Shown piece by piece: positions 11,470-19,738 of a DNA stretch of 58,928 bases. A model generated the notes under the pieces. The model worked only from the letters and a program-made list of their open reading frames with translations, did not search any database and was not told the DNA's origin. How positions within the stretch are numbered: the stretch's first letter is position 1; the number at the start of each line of letters is the position of its first letter. The stretch comes from a virus: positions 1-58,928 of IMG/VR virus record IMGVR_UViG_3300025872_000063, one strand, 5' to 3'. The translations under genes were made by a program, and so were the position numbers.

Positions 11470-12276
11470 ATGGACAAAAAAGCAATTGTCTTTGTCGTCG
11501 ATGACAATTACATTTCTCAGGCAAGATTGGCGATTCATGATGTATGGATTTCGTCTGGGCGGCAGTATCCTGTGTACGTCATTCACGCCGGTAGATTCTG
11601 TCAAGAATCGCAGGACCTACTTTTAAAAGACGCTGATCGACTGGGGATCGATCTTATTCTGTTTAATGCTATGTCGTATTCTGGAATGTTTTCTAAACTT
11701 GTCCAGAAAAATCACATTAGTCTTATCGCGTACGCGAAGTTGCTGATCGGCGAGCTGCTTTGGACCAAGGAAAAGATCACTACAGCGTACTATTTTGACG
11801 TTGATATTCTTGTTCTTAGAAAATTGGACGATCTTTTTAAGATCAAGCCAAAGAAAGCAATTGCAGCTGTTGATCACAACCTGAACAGCGAGCACAGACG
11901 ACTCTTCGGGACCGACGGTCGGTACATAAATACGGGAGTATTTGTTGCGAATCTTCCGAGATGGAACGCCATAAACGTAATGGAAAAATTTAAGAACGTC
12001 ATAGATGCAGATCCAAATAAATTGATCTATGCAGATCAAGATGTGATCATGCTCGCTCTAGAAGATGAAATTGAAGATCTCCCTGTCGAGTACAATTTTT
12101 TATTATATAAACAATGGAACCCGTACATCGAAACAACGATGTCTCCTCCGTGGAATTCGTCAGTGATCTCTCCAGCAATAGTTCACTTTGCTGGAGTAAA
12201 GAAACCATGGCATCCTGAGAGTAGAGACGAACTGTCAACGCAGTGGAGAAAGCGAAGAATGCTTCTTCCAAGCTGA
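11470..12276 (+). CDS. Glycosyltransferase family 8-like protein
   Basis: A 268-residue GT-A-fold glycosyltransferase. Visible motifs are KKAIVFVVDDNYI (nucleotide-binding start), AYYFDVDILVLRKLDDLF (DxD metal site), RYINTGVFVANL, YADQDVIMLAL and IVHFAGVKKPWH, the C-terminal histidine signature typical of GT8 (glycogenin/LgtC-like) enzymes. ATG 11470 has GAGGAAGA upstream; a longer frame to the left would run through the tRNA and is rejected. The sugar acceptor is unknown. With the later glycosyltransferase and GH130-like gene, it may belong to a glycan- or DNA-modification set. Confidence 0.8.
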   Translation: MDKKAIVFVVDDNYISQARLAIHDVWISSGRQYPVYVIHAGRFCQESQDLLLKDADRLGIDLILFNAMSYSGMFSKLVQKNHISLIAYAKLLIGELLWTKEKITTAYYFDVDILVLRKLDDLFKIKPKKAIAAVDHNLNSEHRRLFGTDGRYINTGVFVANLPRWNAINVMEKFKNVIDADPNKLIYADQDVIMLALEDEIEDLPVEYNFLLYKQWNPYIETTMSPPWNSSVISPAIVHFAGVKKPWHPESRDELSTQWRKRRMLLPS

Positions 12277-12313
12277 TTTTTGATGTTGGTGTAATCAAAC
12301 CGAAATACTCATG

Positions 12314-12430
12314 GTATAGTAGCGATTTACAATCCTCCAAACCGAGGCAGGTTACTGTCTTGAGGATTGACTCCATGTGAAATAAGACGTAGACCGCCGG
12401 GTTCTGCAATCAGAAGACGGTTCTTGTTTT
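12314..12430 (+). promoter_or_regulatory. Promoter and structured leader of the lipoprotein gene
   Basis: A TATAGT -10 (about 12314-12319) is followed by an RNA able to form CAATCCTC / GAGGATTG with an inner AACC / GGTT hairpin, then a second hairpin (ACCG...TTCTG-caat-CAGAA...CGGT) before the gene at 12488. The long structured leader suggests control of translation or premature termination. No known riboswitch is recognised. Confidence 0.45.
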
Positions 12431-12487
12431 GCAACCTACGAATACACTTGCCAGAAATGGTAAGCCACTATCCGAAAGGAGCGAACC

Positions 12488-13042
12488 ATGGGAGTACGGT
12501 TCAACTTAAAGAAAATTGCGATTGTCTGTATTCCGACACTCGTATTCGCGGCTTCGGCGTGTACGCCAGAACAGCTTGATACGTTTGAGAAGATCACAGG
12601 ACAAACGCTTCCTCAGAACATTCGTCAAGATTTGATTTCTCTGCCTGATGAGTCGATTCAGCTTCCAGACGGTAGAGAGATCAGAGCTGACGGGTCAATT
12701 ACACGAGAATTGCGAGCTCCGGCCGGTTCTAAGTGCCCGCAATTCTATGATGAAGCGATCGCGGCTGGATGGCCGGCGTCTAGCTGGAAAAGAATTGACT
12801 ACATCATCTTCAGAGAGTCTCGGTGTACGCCTGGCGCGTACAATGGGAAGGGACGAGATAACTCGTACGGACTGATGCAGCTTAACATGAAAGCGCTCAA
12901 GTCTTGGGTTGGCCCCATGGTTGACTGGGACTTTACAAGATTGTATGATCCCTACACCAATCTTGTGGTTGCAAGAGAGCTTTACAATAAGGCAGTTAGC
13001 ATGTGGGGATGCGGCTGGCGTCCGTGGGCGTTTAGGTGCTGA
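12488..13042 (+). CDS. Lysozyme/transglycosylase-like lipoprotein
   Basis: A 184-residue exported protein: basic start (MGVRFNLKKIA), hydrophobic stretch and a Cys about residue 25 (FAASAC) suggesting a lipoprotein. The C-terminal ~100 residues match the lysozyme-like SLT fold as seen in actinobacterial resuscitation/transglycosylase proteins: YIIFRESRCTPGAYNGKG (probable catalytic Glu), NSYGLMQLN, YDPYTNLVVAREL and a terminal WGCGWRPWAF. It probably cleaves glycan strands outside the membrane. An AAAGGAG ribosome site precedes the ATG and a strong terminator follows. A secreted lipoprotein hydrolase is unusual for a phage; superinfection exclusion or late wall loosening are possible roles. 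Confidence 0.75.
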   Translation: MGVRFNLKKIAIVCIPTLVFAASACTPEQLDTFEKITGQTLPQNIRQDLISLPDESIQLPDGREIRADGSITRELRAPAGSKCPQFYDEAIAAGWPASSWKRIDYIIFRESRCTPGAYNGKGRDNSYGLMQLNMKALKSWVGPMVDWDFTRLYDPYTNLVVARELYNKAVSMWGCGWRPWAFRC

Positions 13043-13061
13043 AATTACGAGCATAAATAAA

Positions 13062-13093
13062 GAAGCCGTGGCAATTAGCCACGGCTTTTTTAT
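13062..13093. terminator. Strong bidirectional terminator
   Basis: AAGCCGTGGC and GCCACGGCTT flank a 5-nt loop, followed by TTTTTT on the plus strand and preceded by AAATAAAG, which serves the minus strand. It separates the lipoprotein gene from the convergent block to the right. Confidence 0.9.
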
Positions 13094-13107
13094 TTGGTCA
13101 ATTTGAC

Positions 13108-13296
13108 TCAGTCTTTGTTTTTCTTACCTTTTGTCTTTTCAACATGAAGATCGTGAGTGCGTAGTGGGTGATCCGCTGGCAGTCGCGTGCGCTTTTTTCC
13201 AGCTTTTGTCCCTGAAATTGTCTCTATTTGACCTGTTAACGGGTTAAGTCTTGTCCGGCTTCCCTTTGACGGTTTTGCCTTACTCTGCTTCCCCAT
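13108..13296 (-). CDS. Small highly basic protein
   Basis: A 62-residue Lys/Arg-rich protein (starts MGKQSKAKPSKGSRTRLNP, ends KTKGKKNKD), likely nucleic-acid binding or ribosomal-protein-like in charge. It is the last gene of a leftward three-gene block with a membrane protein and a papain-like protease, starting 3 nt after the preceding stop. No family is recognised. Confidence 0.6.
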   Translation of the reverse strand: MGKQSKAKPSKGSRTRLNPLTGQIETISGTKAGKKRTRLPADHPLRTHDLHVEKTKGKKNKD

Positions 13297-13299
13297 ACG

Positions 13300-13665
13300 T
13301 CAATCTGCCTTTCGCTTTCTTGATTGTCTAGTTGCACGACTAGTCGAAGATTCATTCGACAATTCAGACTTTATCACAGGTATACTTCCAGTGGGCCTTG
13401 TTATGTGCTCTTCTATGCGGTCTAGTCGAGCACTTGACTCTGTGATGTGGTGTTCAAGCTTTTCACTGATTGACTCGACAATTTTGCGGAGAGTCGGATG
13501 TCCTTGTTCAACATTATTTACAGAATTGTTGACTTGCTCAGCAACGAGATGAACGCTTCCGACTTTTGCCTCGAGCCGTCGAAAACCTCTAACTGCTGCA
13601 GTCAACAGTGCAAGAGCACCGATAAGTGTCGCAATTGACGTAAGTAGTCCGGGTATATCTTGCAC
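13300..13665 (-). CDS. Membrane protein with coiled coil (DUF2746/holin-like)
   Basis: A 121-residue protein with one N-terminal membrane segment (LLTSIATLIGALALLTAAV), then a predicted coiled coil (LEAKVGSVHLVAEQVNNSVNNVEQGHPTLRK) and a basic Ser-rich tail. The layout and the QVNNS motif resemble DUF2746-type proteins found next to actinophage lysis genes. A holin or membrane-anchored partner of the neighbouring protease is possible; the second, clearer holin is at 27029. Confidence 0.6.
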   Translation of the reverse strand: MQDIPGLLTSIATLIGALALLTAAVRGFRRLEAKVGSVHLVAEQVNNSVNNVEQGHPTLRKIVESISEKLEHHITESSARLDRIEEHITRPTGSIPVIKSELSNESSTSRATRQSRKRKAD

Positions 13666-13677
13666 TTTGCTAATCCT

Positions 13678-14403
13678 TTACTGTTTTGGTGACATTCTTC
13701 CGACCGGAACGCAAGCTTCTCCGCCCTCAGAAAGCAATCTACTTAGATCTTCTACGCGAATAAACCCGTCTCCGTTTACTCCGTAATCCGATCCCCATGA
13801 ATTACGAAGTCTAATAATTTCAAACTTCTGTCCAAATCCTTCTGAAATAAACCGTGCCTTTGGGTTATATCCAGTTGCAAGAATACAATGACCTCCCACT
13901 AACGAGCCGGAAACATCAATAAGTCCGCTCTTTCGTGTTCCGTACATCGAGTCATACCACGGAATTCCAAGAACAACTGGTCCAGATGTCACGATTGTGT
14001 CAATTACGTCGTCAATTCCAAATGCCCAGCGATACATCGAGATAAATCCCATTGATTGAGCAACCTTTGCTCCAGCGAGAACCGATGTACCTTCGTAGTC
14101 TTCGCCGGCCCATTCGTCCATAAGTTTTGCTTGTCGATAGATTCCAAGCGCCGTCGCCGTTGGATCTGGAAACTTAATTGAAACTGGCAACGCGCGAAGC
14201 TCGTTTGTCCATCCAAAACCTACGCAGGCGCCTTCTCGTCCCTGGTCAATGACTGGTTTCGGGACATACCACGATTTCCTCTTGCGGACTACGCTAGACG
14301 GCAACGCCGCACGTACAGGATAGTCACGCGAACGTTCGTCATGGCGAGACACCCAGTCGAACTTCTTGGAATTGGATGTGGGGGTGGAGGAGAAGGGACT
14401 CAT
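13678..14403 (-). CDS. Papain-like (C1) cysteine protease
   Basis: A 241-residue peptidase of the papain fold. Gln-Cys region: VIDQGREGACVGFGWTNEL near residues 60-80 (oxyanion Gln then nucleophile Cys); His in VGGHCILATGYN; Asn in LRNSWGSDYGVNGDGFIRVED, as in C1A enzymes. There is no signal peptide, so it acts in the cell or enters with the virion. C1 proteases are uncommon in phages; cleavage of a host or virion protein is an inference. The opposite-strand promoter region to the right contains a TATAAT on this strand near 14432. Confidence 0.8.
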   Translation of the reverse strand: MSPFSSTPTSNSKKFDWVSRHDERSRDYPVRAALPSSVVRKRKSWYVPKPVIDQGREGACVGFGWTNELRALPVSIKFPDPTATALGIYRQAKLMDEWAGEDYEGTSVLAGAKVAQSMGFISMYRWAFGIDDVIDTIVTSGPVVLGIPWYDSMYGTRKSGLIDVSGSLVGGHCILATGYNPKARFISEGFGQKFEIIRLRNSWGSDYGVNGDGFIRVEDLSRLLSEGGEACVPVGRMSPKQ

Positions 14404-14453
14404 TTACCGCGCTTTCTAGACAAAAGAATTATAACTAGTTGTCTGAAGTGTCA

Positions 14454-14494
14454 TTTTTCCGCGGCAGTTATTGTAGACATAGTAGAATACGACG
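14454..14494 (+). promoter_or_regulatory. Leaderless promoter with conserved upstream motif
   Basis: TAGAAT (14483-14488) lies exactly 6 nt before the GTG start at 14495, placing the transcript start at or beside the start codon. The region from 14454 to 14473 carries TTCCGCGGCAGTTATT, a motif also found near 11161, 11417 and 23890. Confidence 0.5.
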
Positions 14495-15283
14495 GTGAAG
14501 AGTCAACCGTATCTCGGAATACCGGAGCCAATCGCAAGTGTGTCAAAAGCTCTGATTGACGGATCCGATGCGTACCACCGTGTTCACGCAGCACGGTTGG
14601 CGCGGACGGCTATGCTTTTGCTTGAAAACATTGAAAAGTCAACAAAAATGCTTGAAATTGGCACGAGTGGATTTTTTCCGCTTCTGTGTAAAGAGCTAGC
14701 GCCTCAACTTGAAGTCGATGTTACTCACTTTGATAAAAATAATCCAAGTTGCTCAAACATCAACATGTCACTTGGCAAAAAGAATATAGAAGTTAAAGCA
14801 TTTGCAGTTGACTTAGAATTCGACAAAATTCCAATTAACGATAAGACATACGACATTGTTCTCTGTTGCGAGGTTCTCGAGCACATGGAAGTTGATCCCA
14901 TGTTTATGCTTGACGAGGTAAACAGAGTCCTGAAGAACAACGGACTACTTATACTAACAACTCCAAACATCACGAGCTCGAGAGCACTACAGAAAATCCT
15001 TAACGGAGTTGAGCCATACTTTTATATGCAATATCACAGAGATAAGTCCTACAATCGTCATAACTATGAATATTCCGCACCAGGACTTGCAAAACTTCTC
15101 AACGCTGCAGGATTTAAAGGAAAAATTTGGAGTGAAGACTTGTTTGAAGACGGGTTACCGGAGATTGTTAGAAACCTTAGAAATTTTGGATTTAAAGCCG
15201 AGCACGTTGGCGACAACTTGATCTCTGTATCGCAAAAATACTGTAGACCGACAGAAAGATATCCAAGTGGGATCTATTCCTAA
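14495..15283 (+). CDS. Class I SAM-dependent methyltransferase
   Basis: A 262-residue methyltransferase. Motif I is KMLEIGTSGFFPLL near residues 50-63; the acidic loop is VTHFDKNNP; YDIVLCCEVLEHMEVDPMFMLDEVNRVLKNNGLLILTTPN gives motifs IV-VI of Methyltransf_11/23-type small-molecule or sugar methylases. The start is GTG with no clear ribosome site, fitting a leaderless message. It overlaps the following GH130-like gene by 17 nt. Target unknown; a glycan O-methylation role is suggested by its neighbours. Confidence 0.8.
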   Translation: MKSQPYLGIPEPIASVSKALIDGSDAYHRVHAARLARTAMLLLENIEKSTKMLEIGTSGFFPLLCKELAPQLEVDVTHFDKNNPSCSNINMSLGKKNIEVKAFAVDLEFDKIPINDKTYDIVLCCEVLEHMEVDPMFMLDEVNRVLKNNGLLILTTPNITSSRALQKILNGVEPYFYMQYHRDKSYNRHNYEYSAPGLAKLLNAAGFKGKIWSEDLFEDGLPEIVRNLRNFGFKAEHVGDNLISVSQKYCRPTERYPSGIYS

Positions 15284-16208
15284 CATCGCAAATCTTGGTG
15301 GAGAAATCAAATATCTACGAAGACTAGTCAAAAAAGAAGATAAACTTTGGTCGGCTTTTAATCCGTCAATCGCGTATTCTCCCAAGAAAGGATACGCCGT
15401 CACGATTCGATCAAGCAACTACGTCATACTTCCTCACGGTGAGCTAGACGTGACAGTCGGCAATCACATACAGAACAAGGTATGGTTTTCTGAACTTGAT
15501 GAAAACCTTTCTCTTGTCGACTTGCGTCAAATCGATTTTTCAAACAGTGGATATCAATTTGACCGAGGAGTTGAAGATCCAAAGCTCCTGTGGAGAAAAG
15601 GAAAATGGATGTTTACCGCCGTCGCGATGGAAAGAGACATAAGAATAGCTAGGCACTGTGAATGCTATCTTGACGCAAAAGCAACATCAGTCAACAAGGT
15701 AACTATCTACCCTGGTGTCGATCAAAAGCGCCCAGAGAAGAACTGGATGACGGCCGGAGATAAACCTAATAAATTTGATTATATCTATGATGGCAACGGG
15801 GTCATCAAAGACGGATACATGACGAAAAAATTAGTTGACTTTCCTCGGCTATCGGGAATTCGCGGAAACACCCATCTATTGCCGCAAGAAGATGGAACGT
15901 ATCTTGCGATAGTTCATAGGCTGTGGATAACACGAGAACGCATGTTTATACAAACTGAATTTTCGTCACGCGACGCTGTGACAAAAGACTATGATCATTT
16001 TCTTGCGAGATTTGACGAAAATGGATGGATAATTGAAATTAGTGATCCATTCAAGTTTATATCTAAAGGGATAGAGTTCGCTGCTGGTCTAGTCCAGATC
16101 AATGATGATCTTGTCATATCATTTGGCAAAGATGACGTATCATCGCACATTGCGATCATCAATAAAAATACATTAATGAAAACCATGACAAGAGTTGAAA
16201 AAGTTTGA
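15267..16208 (+). CDS. GH130-like beta-propeller glycosidase/phosphorylase
   Basis: A 313-residue protein with five-bladed beta-propeller features: KLWSAFNPSIAY, FDRGVEDPKLLWRKGKWMFTAVA (the E-D-P block seen in GH130 and GH43/68-like proteins), GIRGNTHLLPQEDGTYLAIVHR and a late GIEFAAGLVQINDDLVISFGKDD. GH130 enzymes act on mannosides by hydrolysis or phosphorolysis. Family membership is by motif memory, not search. Starts with GTG inside the end of the methyltransferase gene, so the two are co-translated. It could process or make surface or DNA-linked sugars. Confidence 0.6.
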   Translation: MGSIPNIANLGGEIKYLRRLVKKEDKLWSAFNPSIAYSPKKGYAVTIRSSNYVILPHGELDVTVGNHIQNKVWFSELDENLSLVDLRQIDFSNSGYQFDRGVEDPKLLWRKGKWMFTAVAMERDIRIARHCECYLDAKATSVNKVTIYPGVDQKRPEKNWMTAGDKPNKFDYIYDGNGVIKDGYMTKKLVDFPRLSGIRGNTHLLPQEDGTYLAIVHRLWITRERMFIQTEFSSRDAVTKDYDHFLARFDENGWIIEISDPFKFISKGIEFAAGLVQINDDLVISFGKDDVSSHIAIINKNTLMKTMTRVEKV

Positions 16209-16251
16209 TGTCCGTCTGTGTTTGATTTATGTTGCGATGTAATATCAAACT

Positions 16252-17040
16252 ATGCCGGAGGGACATTCAATCCATCATTTTAAAAGAATTCACTCGGACT
16301 ATTTTGTTAATCGGACTGTAGCTGTTTCAAGCCCTCAGGGGAGATTTTCTGACGAAGCTAGCAAAATAGATGGAACGACTTTAGAAAAAATAACTGCCTA
16401 CGGAAAGCACTTATTTTTTCATTTTGAAAACGACAAAATTGTTCACGTTCATCTTGGGCTCTACGGATGGTTCAATTTTTGTGACGTAGACGACGATGAC
16501 GCTATGGAACATCGACAAGAGTCTATTCGGATGCAACTTCAAACCGATTGGATAGTTTCAAGGCTACGTGGTCCAATAACGTGTGAACTTATCGATCACT
16601 GTGAAGTTGAAAAAATCATAGACAAACTTGGCCCGGATCCGATACTAGAAGATTCAGATCAAGAAAGAGCCTGGAATAAAATTTCCACTCGTAAGAAGCC
16701 CATTGCGTCGCTACTTATGGACCAGTCAATCATCGCTGGAATAGGTAATGTGTACAGGGCTGAACTGTTGTTTATGGCTCGAATCTATCCGTATACGTAC
16801 GGAACAAATATGTTGAAAGATGACTTTGATCATCTTTGGAGACTGTCGAAGAGATACATGAAACTCGGTTCTTTTGACGGATACATTCAAACTCTTGATC
16901 AAAGACTTGTAGAAGATTCGAATCAATCAACTTGGGTCTACGGCAGGCAGCGACTTCAATGCTTTGTATGCAAGTATCCAGTCACCGCGACTATGGTTGA
17001 CGGAAGAAAACTATACTGGTGCCCAGAATGTCAAATATAG
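16252..17040 (+). CDS. Fpg/Nei-family DNA glycosylase (endonuclease VIII-like)
   Basis: A 262-residue base-excision enzyme. It begins MPEGHS, with the Pro2 nucleophile and Glu3 typical of the family and the GH of actinobacterial Nei types; KHLFFHF and HVHLGLYGW follow. IASLLMDQSIIAGIGNVYRAELLF is the helix-two-turn-helix, and the C-terminus is a four-Cys zinc finger (CFVCKYP...YWCPEC). It should excise oxidised bases and nick the strand. It starts 43 nt after the GH130-like gene and overlaps the next small gene. A full-length Nei in a phage is unusual. Confidence 0.88.
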   Translation: MPEGHSIHHFKRIHSDYFVNRTVAVSSPQGRFSDEASKIDGTTLEKITAYGKHLFFHFENDKIVHVHLGLYGWFNFCDVDDDDAMEHRQESIRMQLQTDWIVSRLRGPITCELIDHCEVEKIIDKLGPDPILEDSDQERAWNKISTRKKPIASLLMDQSIIAGIGNVYRAELLFMARIYPYTYGTNMLKDDFDHLWRLSKRYMKLGSFDGYIQTLDQRLVEDSNQSTWVYGRQRLQCFVCKYPVTATMVDGRKLYWCPECQI

Positions 17041-17249
17041 AAACCGTTGAAATCAAAGTATCCGACATAGATGGCGATCATGATAGATTTGCTCACTATG
17101 TTGAAAAAGACCAAATCACAGAAGCAATTGTTCTAGGTCTTCCGGTTATTGCGTTATGCGGAAAAATATGGATTCCTTCACGAGATCCGGATAAGTATCC
17201 TATTTGTCCTTCATGCAAAGAAATATTTGATTCTTTTTCAATTCAATGA
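17028..17249 (+). CDS. DUF3039-like zinc protein
   Basis: A 73-residue protein; a GTG at 17019 would add three residues. The segments GDHDRFAHYVEKDQI, VIALCGKIWIPSRDPDKYPICPSCKEIF closely resemble the DUF3039 family widespread in Actinobacteria, with a CxxC zinc knuckle. It overlaps the glycosylase gene end in another frame, indicating coupling. Function of the family is unknown; the relation supports an actinobacterial host. Confidence 0.75.
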   Translation: MSNIETVEIKVSDIDGDHDRFAHYVEKDQITEAIVLGLPVIALCGKIWIPSRDPDKYPICPSCKEIFDSFSIQ

Positions 17250-17254
17250 CATAT

Positions 17255-17282
17255 TTGACATAGTTAGACGCTTAAGTATAAT
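17255..17282 (+). promoter_or_regulatory. Sigma-A-type promoter for nrdJ
   Basis: TTGACA (17255-17260), a 16-nt spacer and TATAAT (17277-17282) form a near-consensus housekeeping promoter about 30 nt before the reductase start. It contrasts with the noncanonical promoter family that dominates the 30-47 kb island. Confidence 0.8.
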
Positions 17283-17314
17283 CTTAGTACAGTCATTTAA
17301 CCATGGAGTGCGTC

Positions 17315-19366
17315 GTGTCTTCACTTTTCTCGTTTCGTTTGAGCGATGATTTTGTAGCTAACTATTCTGGAAGAAAGGCGCCGTTTGGATACGCTGATGC
17401 TGTCGGAAACTCAGTTGGCGAAATAACATTTCTTCGCACATACTCGAGACTAAAGACCGACGGTACAAAAGAAACATGGTCTGATGTATGCGAACGCGTC
17501 ATCAATGGCATGTACTCGTTGCAGAAAGACCACTGCAAAACAAATCGTCTTCCATGGAATGACGCTCGAGCGCAAGCCAGCGCCAAAGAAGCATTTGATC
17601 GTCTCTTTAATCTAAAGTGGACACCGCCTGGCCGCGGACTGTGGGTCATGGGCACTGAACTTGTGAACCTCCACAGAAACTCGGCAGCCTTGCAAAACTG
17701 CGCGTTTGTATCCACCAGTGAAATGACAAAGCACAATCCAGCAAAACCATTTGCGTTTTTGATGGAAGCGTCGATGCTAGGAGTTGGCGTTGGTTTTGAT
17801 GATCTAGGCGCGGACAAAGAATTTACGATCTATAAGCCAAACAGTGATTCAGCAACAACCTACAAAGTACCGGATACACGTGAAGGCTGGGTTGAATCAA
17901 TGGCACTATTGCTCAACTCATATCTTCGCGCGGAGCAGCCAGTCTTTACGTTTGATTACTCTGATGTACGCCCTGCTGGAGCGCCGATTACTACGTTTGG
18001 CGGAACAGCCGCGGGACCTGGACCACTAATAAAGCTTCACGAGCACATTCGCCGCTTGTTTGAAAACCGTTCTGGCGAAAAATTGACTAGAACAGACATT
18101 GCCGACATCGGAAATCTCATCGGGGTTTGCGTAGTATCAGGAAATGTTCGCAGAAGTGCAGAACTTCTACTTGGGCGTCTTGACGATGATACATTTCTCA
18201 ATCTGAAAAATTCAGAAGTATTTCCAGAAAGAAATTCATACAACTCCGAAGCCCCCGGTTGGGGATGGATGAGTAACAACTCGGTCGCGACGATGGTCGG
18301 ACAGGACCTGTCGCGTATCGTCGACGGTATCGCGCGAAACGGTGAACCAGGCGTGATCTGGATGGATGTATCGCGCCTCTATGGTCGCCTTGCTGATCAA
18401 CCAAACAATAAGGACTGGCGCGTAGCCGGATACAACCCGTGCGCTGAGCAATCTCTAGAATCATACGAATGCTGTACGCTTGTTGAAACGTACCTCGGAC
18501 GGCACGAATCAATAGAAGACTACAAGAGAACGCTAAAATTTGCGTATCTCTACGCCAAAACAGTGACGCTTCTTCCGACACATTGGGAGGAAACAAATGC
18601 GATCATGCAAAGAAATCGCCGTATCGGAACCTCAATGTCTGGTGTAGCAAATTTTGCTGACAGAAAAGGTCTGCCAGCACTACGCCACTGGATGGATGAA
18701 GGCTATAACATCATCAAATACTATGACAATGTCTATAGCGAATGGCTTGGAATCCGTGAATCAATCAAGATGACAACTGTAAAACCATCTGGTACGGTTT
18801 CAATCCTTGCTGGAGAATCACCTGGAGTGCACTGGACTCCAGGAGGAGAATATTTCATGCGTGCAATTCGTTTTTCAAACGAAGACGCCATGGTGCCACT
18901 GTTTAAGATGGCAAACTATAAGGTTGAACCAGCAAGTGAATCTCCAGAAACAACGTCAGTTGTGTTCTTTCCGATAAAGTCGGGTGCGAGTCGGTCAGAA
19001 AAAGACGTTTCAATCTTTGAAAAAATGGCATTGGCAGCGACCGCGCAGCGGTATTGGAGCGATAACTCGGTGTCAGTGACAATATCATTTGATGCTGAAA
19101 GTGAAAAAGACCATGTTGGAACTGTCCTTCACATGTATGACGGGCAACTTAAAACTGTGTCATTTTTGCCGCAGGGCAATTTCACCTATCCTCAAATGCC
19201 GTACACTCAAATCAGCCAGAGCGAGTACGAGGAAGCGGCAATGAACCTTCTGCCGATTGACTTTAGTGGAATCTACGCTGGACTCGCTGCTGACGCGATT
19301 GGCGAAGCTTACTGCACGACAGATGCGTGCGAAATAAAGTTTGTCATTAACAACCAAAACAGTTAA
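17315..19366 (+). CDS. nrdJ: Adenosylcobalamin-dependent (class II) ribonucleotide reductase
   Basis: A ~683-residue monomeric B12-dependent reductase of the Lactobacillus RTPR type, reducing ribonucleotides to deoxyribonucleotides for phage DNA synthesis. Diagnostic pieces: PPGRGLWVMGTELV, LQNCAFVST (active-site Cys), GNVRRSAEL, the finger-loop YNPCAEQSLESYECCTLVET with radical Cys and Glu, KPSGTVSILAGESPGVH and a C-terminal CTTDAC redox pair. GTG 17315 follows TGGAG; an ATG 12 nt upstream is an alternative. It needs coenzyme B12 from the host. A sigma-A-like promoter precedes it, and ThyX at 50 kb completes dTTP supply. Confidence 0.92.
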   Translation: MSSLFSFRLSDDFVANYSGRKAPFGYADAVGNSVGEITFLRTYSRLKTDGTKETWSDVCERVINGMYSLQKDHCKTNRLPWNDARAQASAKEAFDRLFNLKWTPPGRGLWVMGTELVNLHRNSAALQNCAFVSTSEMTKHNPAKPFAFLMEASMLGVGVGFDDLGADKEFTIYKPNSDSATTYKVPDTREGWVESMALLLNSYLRAEQPVFTFDYSDVRPAGAPITTFGGTAAGPGPLIKLHEHIRRLFENRSGEKLTRTDIADIGNLIGVCVVSGNVRRSAELLLGRLDDDTFLNLKNSEVFPERNSYNSEAPGWGWMSNNSVATMVGQDLSRIVDGIARNGEPGVIWMDVSRLYGRLADQPNNKDWRVAGYNPCAEQSLESYECCTLVETYLGRHESIEDYKRTLKFAYLYAKTVTLLPTHWEETNAIMQRNRRIGTSMSGVANFADRKGLPALRHWMDEGYNIIKYYDNVYSEWLGIRESIKMTTVKPSGTVSILAGESPGVHWTPGGEYFMRAIRFSNEDAMVPLFKMANYKVEPASESPETTSVVFFPIKSGASRSEKDVSIFEKMALAATAQRYWSDNSVSVTISFDAESEKDHVGTVLHMYDGQLKTVSFLPQGNFTYPQMPYTQISQSEYEEAAMNLLPIDFSGIYAGLAADAIGEAYCTTDACEIKFVINNQNS

Positions 19367-19384
19367 CTAGAGACAGGAAATGAC

Positions 19385-19738
19385 GTGATTGAAATTCCAG
19401 TATGGTTTTCAGACGCAAAATGTTCTGGCATGACAGAGCTCTTTTATACTCCGTCGTACTCTGAAAACACAAAAACAAAACGGCGACGCGAGGAAGCCGC
19501 GATCACCGTTTGTAAGTCATGCCCTTCGATGATTCCCTGCAGAGACTATGCTAGAAAAAATAGCGAGCTAGGTATCTGGGGCGGAGAAACTGAAGATATG
19601 CGCTGGAGGGCCGGTGTTGTTCCACCGAATTCCGCGCTTAAGAGAAGACGTTCCCCAGATTATTACGCGAATTACAAGAATAAGATCATGGCAAAAAAGC
19701 TGTCTTTAATTCTTGAAAACTTGCCAGAGAATGCTTGA
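19385..19738 (+). CDS. WhiB-family iron-sulphur regulator
   Basis: A 117-residue WhiB-like protein: Cys at 13 (DAKCSG), then CKSCPSMIPC with the CxxC...C arrangement and the GIWGGET turn, which together bind a 4Fe-4S cluster. The basic C-terminus (ALKRRRSPDYYANYKNK) likely contacts DNA or sigma factor. GTG start with AGGA upstream, 18 nt after nrdJ, so probably co-transcribed with it. WhiB proteins are restricted to Actinobacteria and their phages, where they can redirect host RNA polymerase. A second copy lies at 51653. Confidence 0.9.
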   Translation: MIEIPVWFSDAKCSGMTELFYTPSYSENTKTKRRREEAAITVCKSCPSMIPCRDYARKNSELGIWGGETEDMRWRAGVVPPNSALKRRRSPDYYANYKNKIMAKKLSLILENLPENA

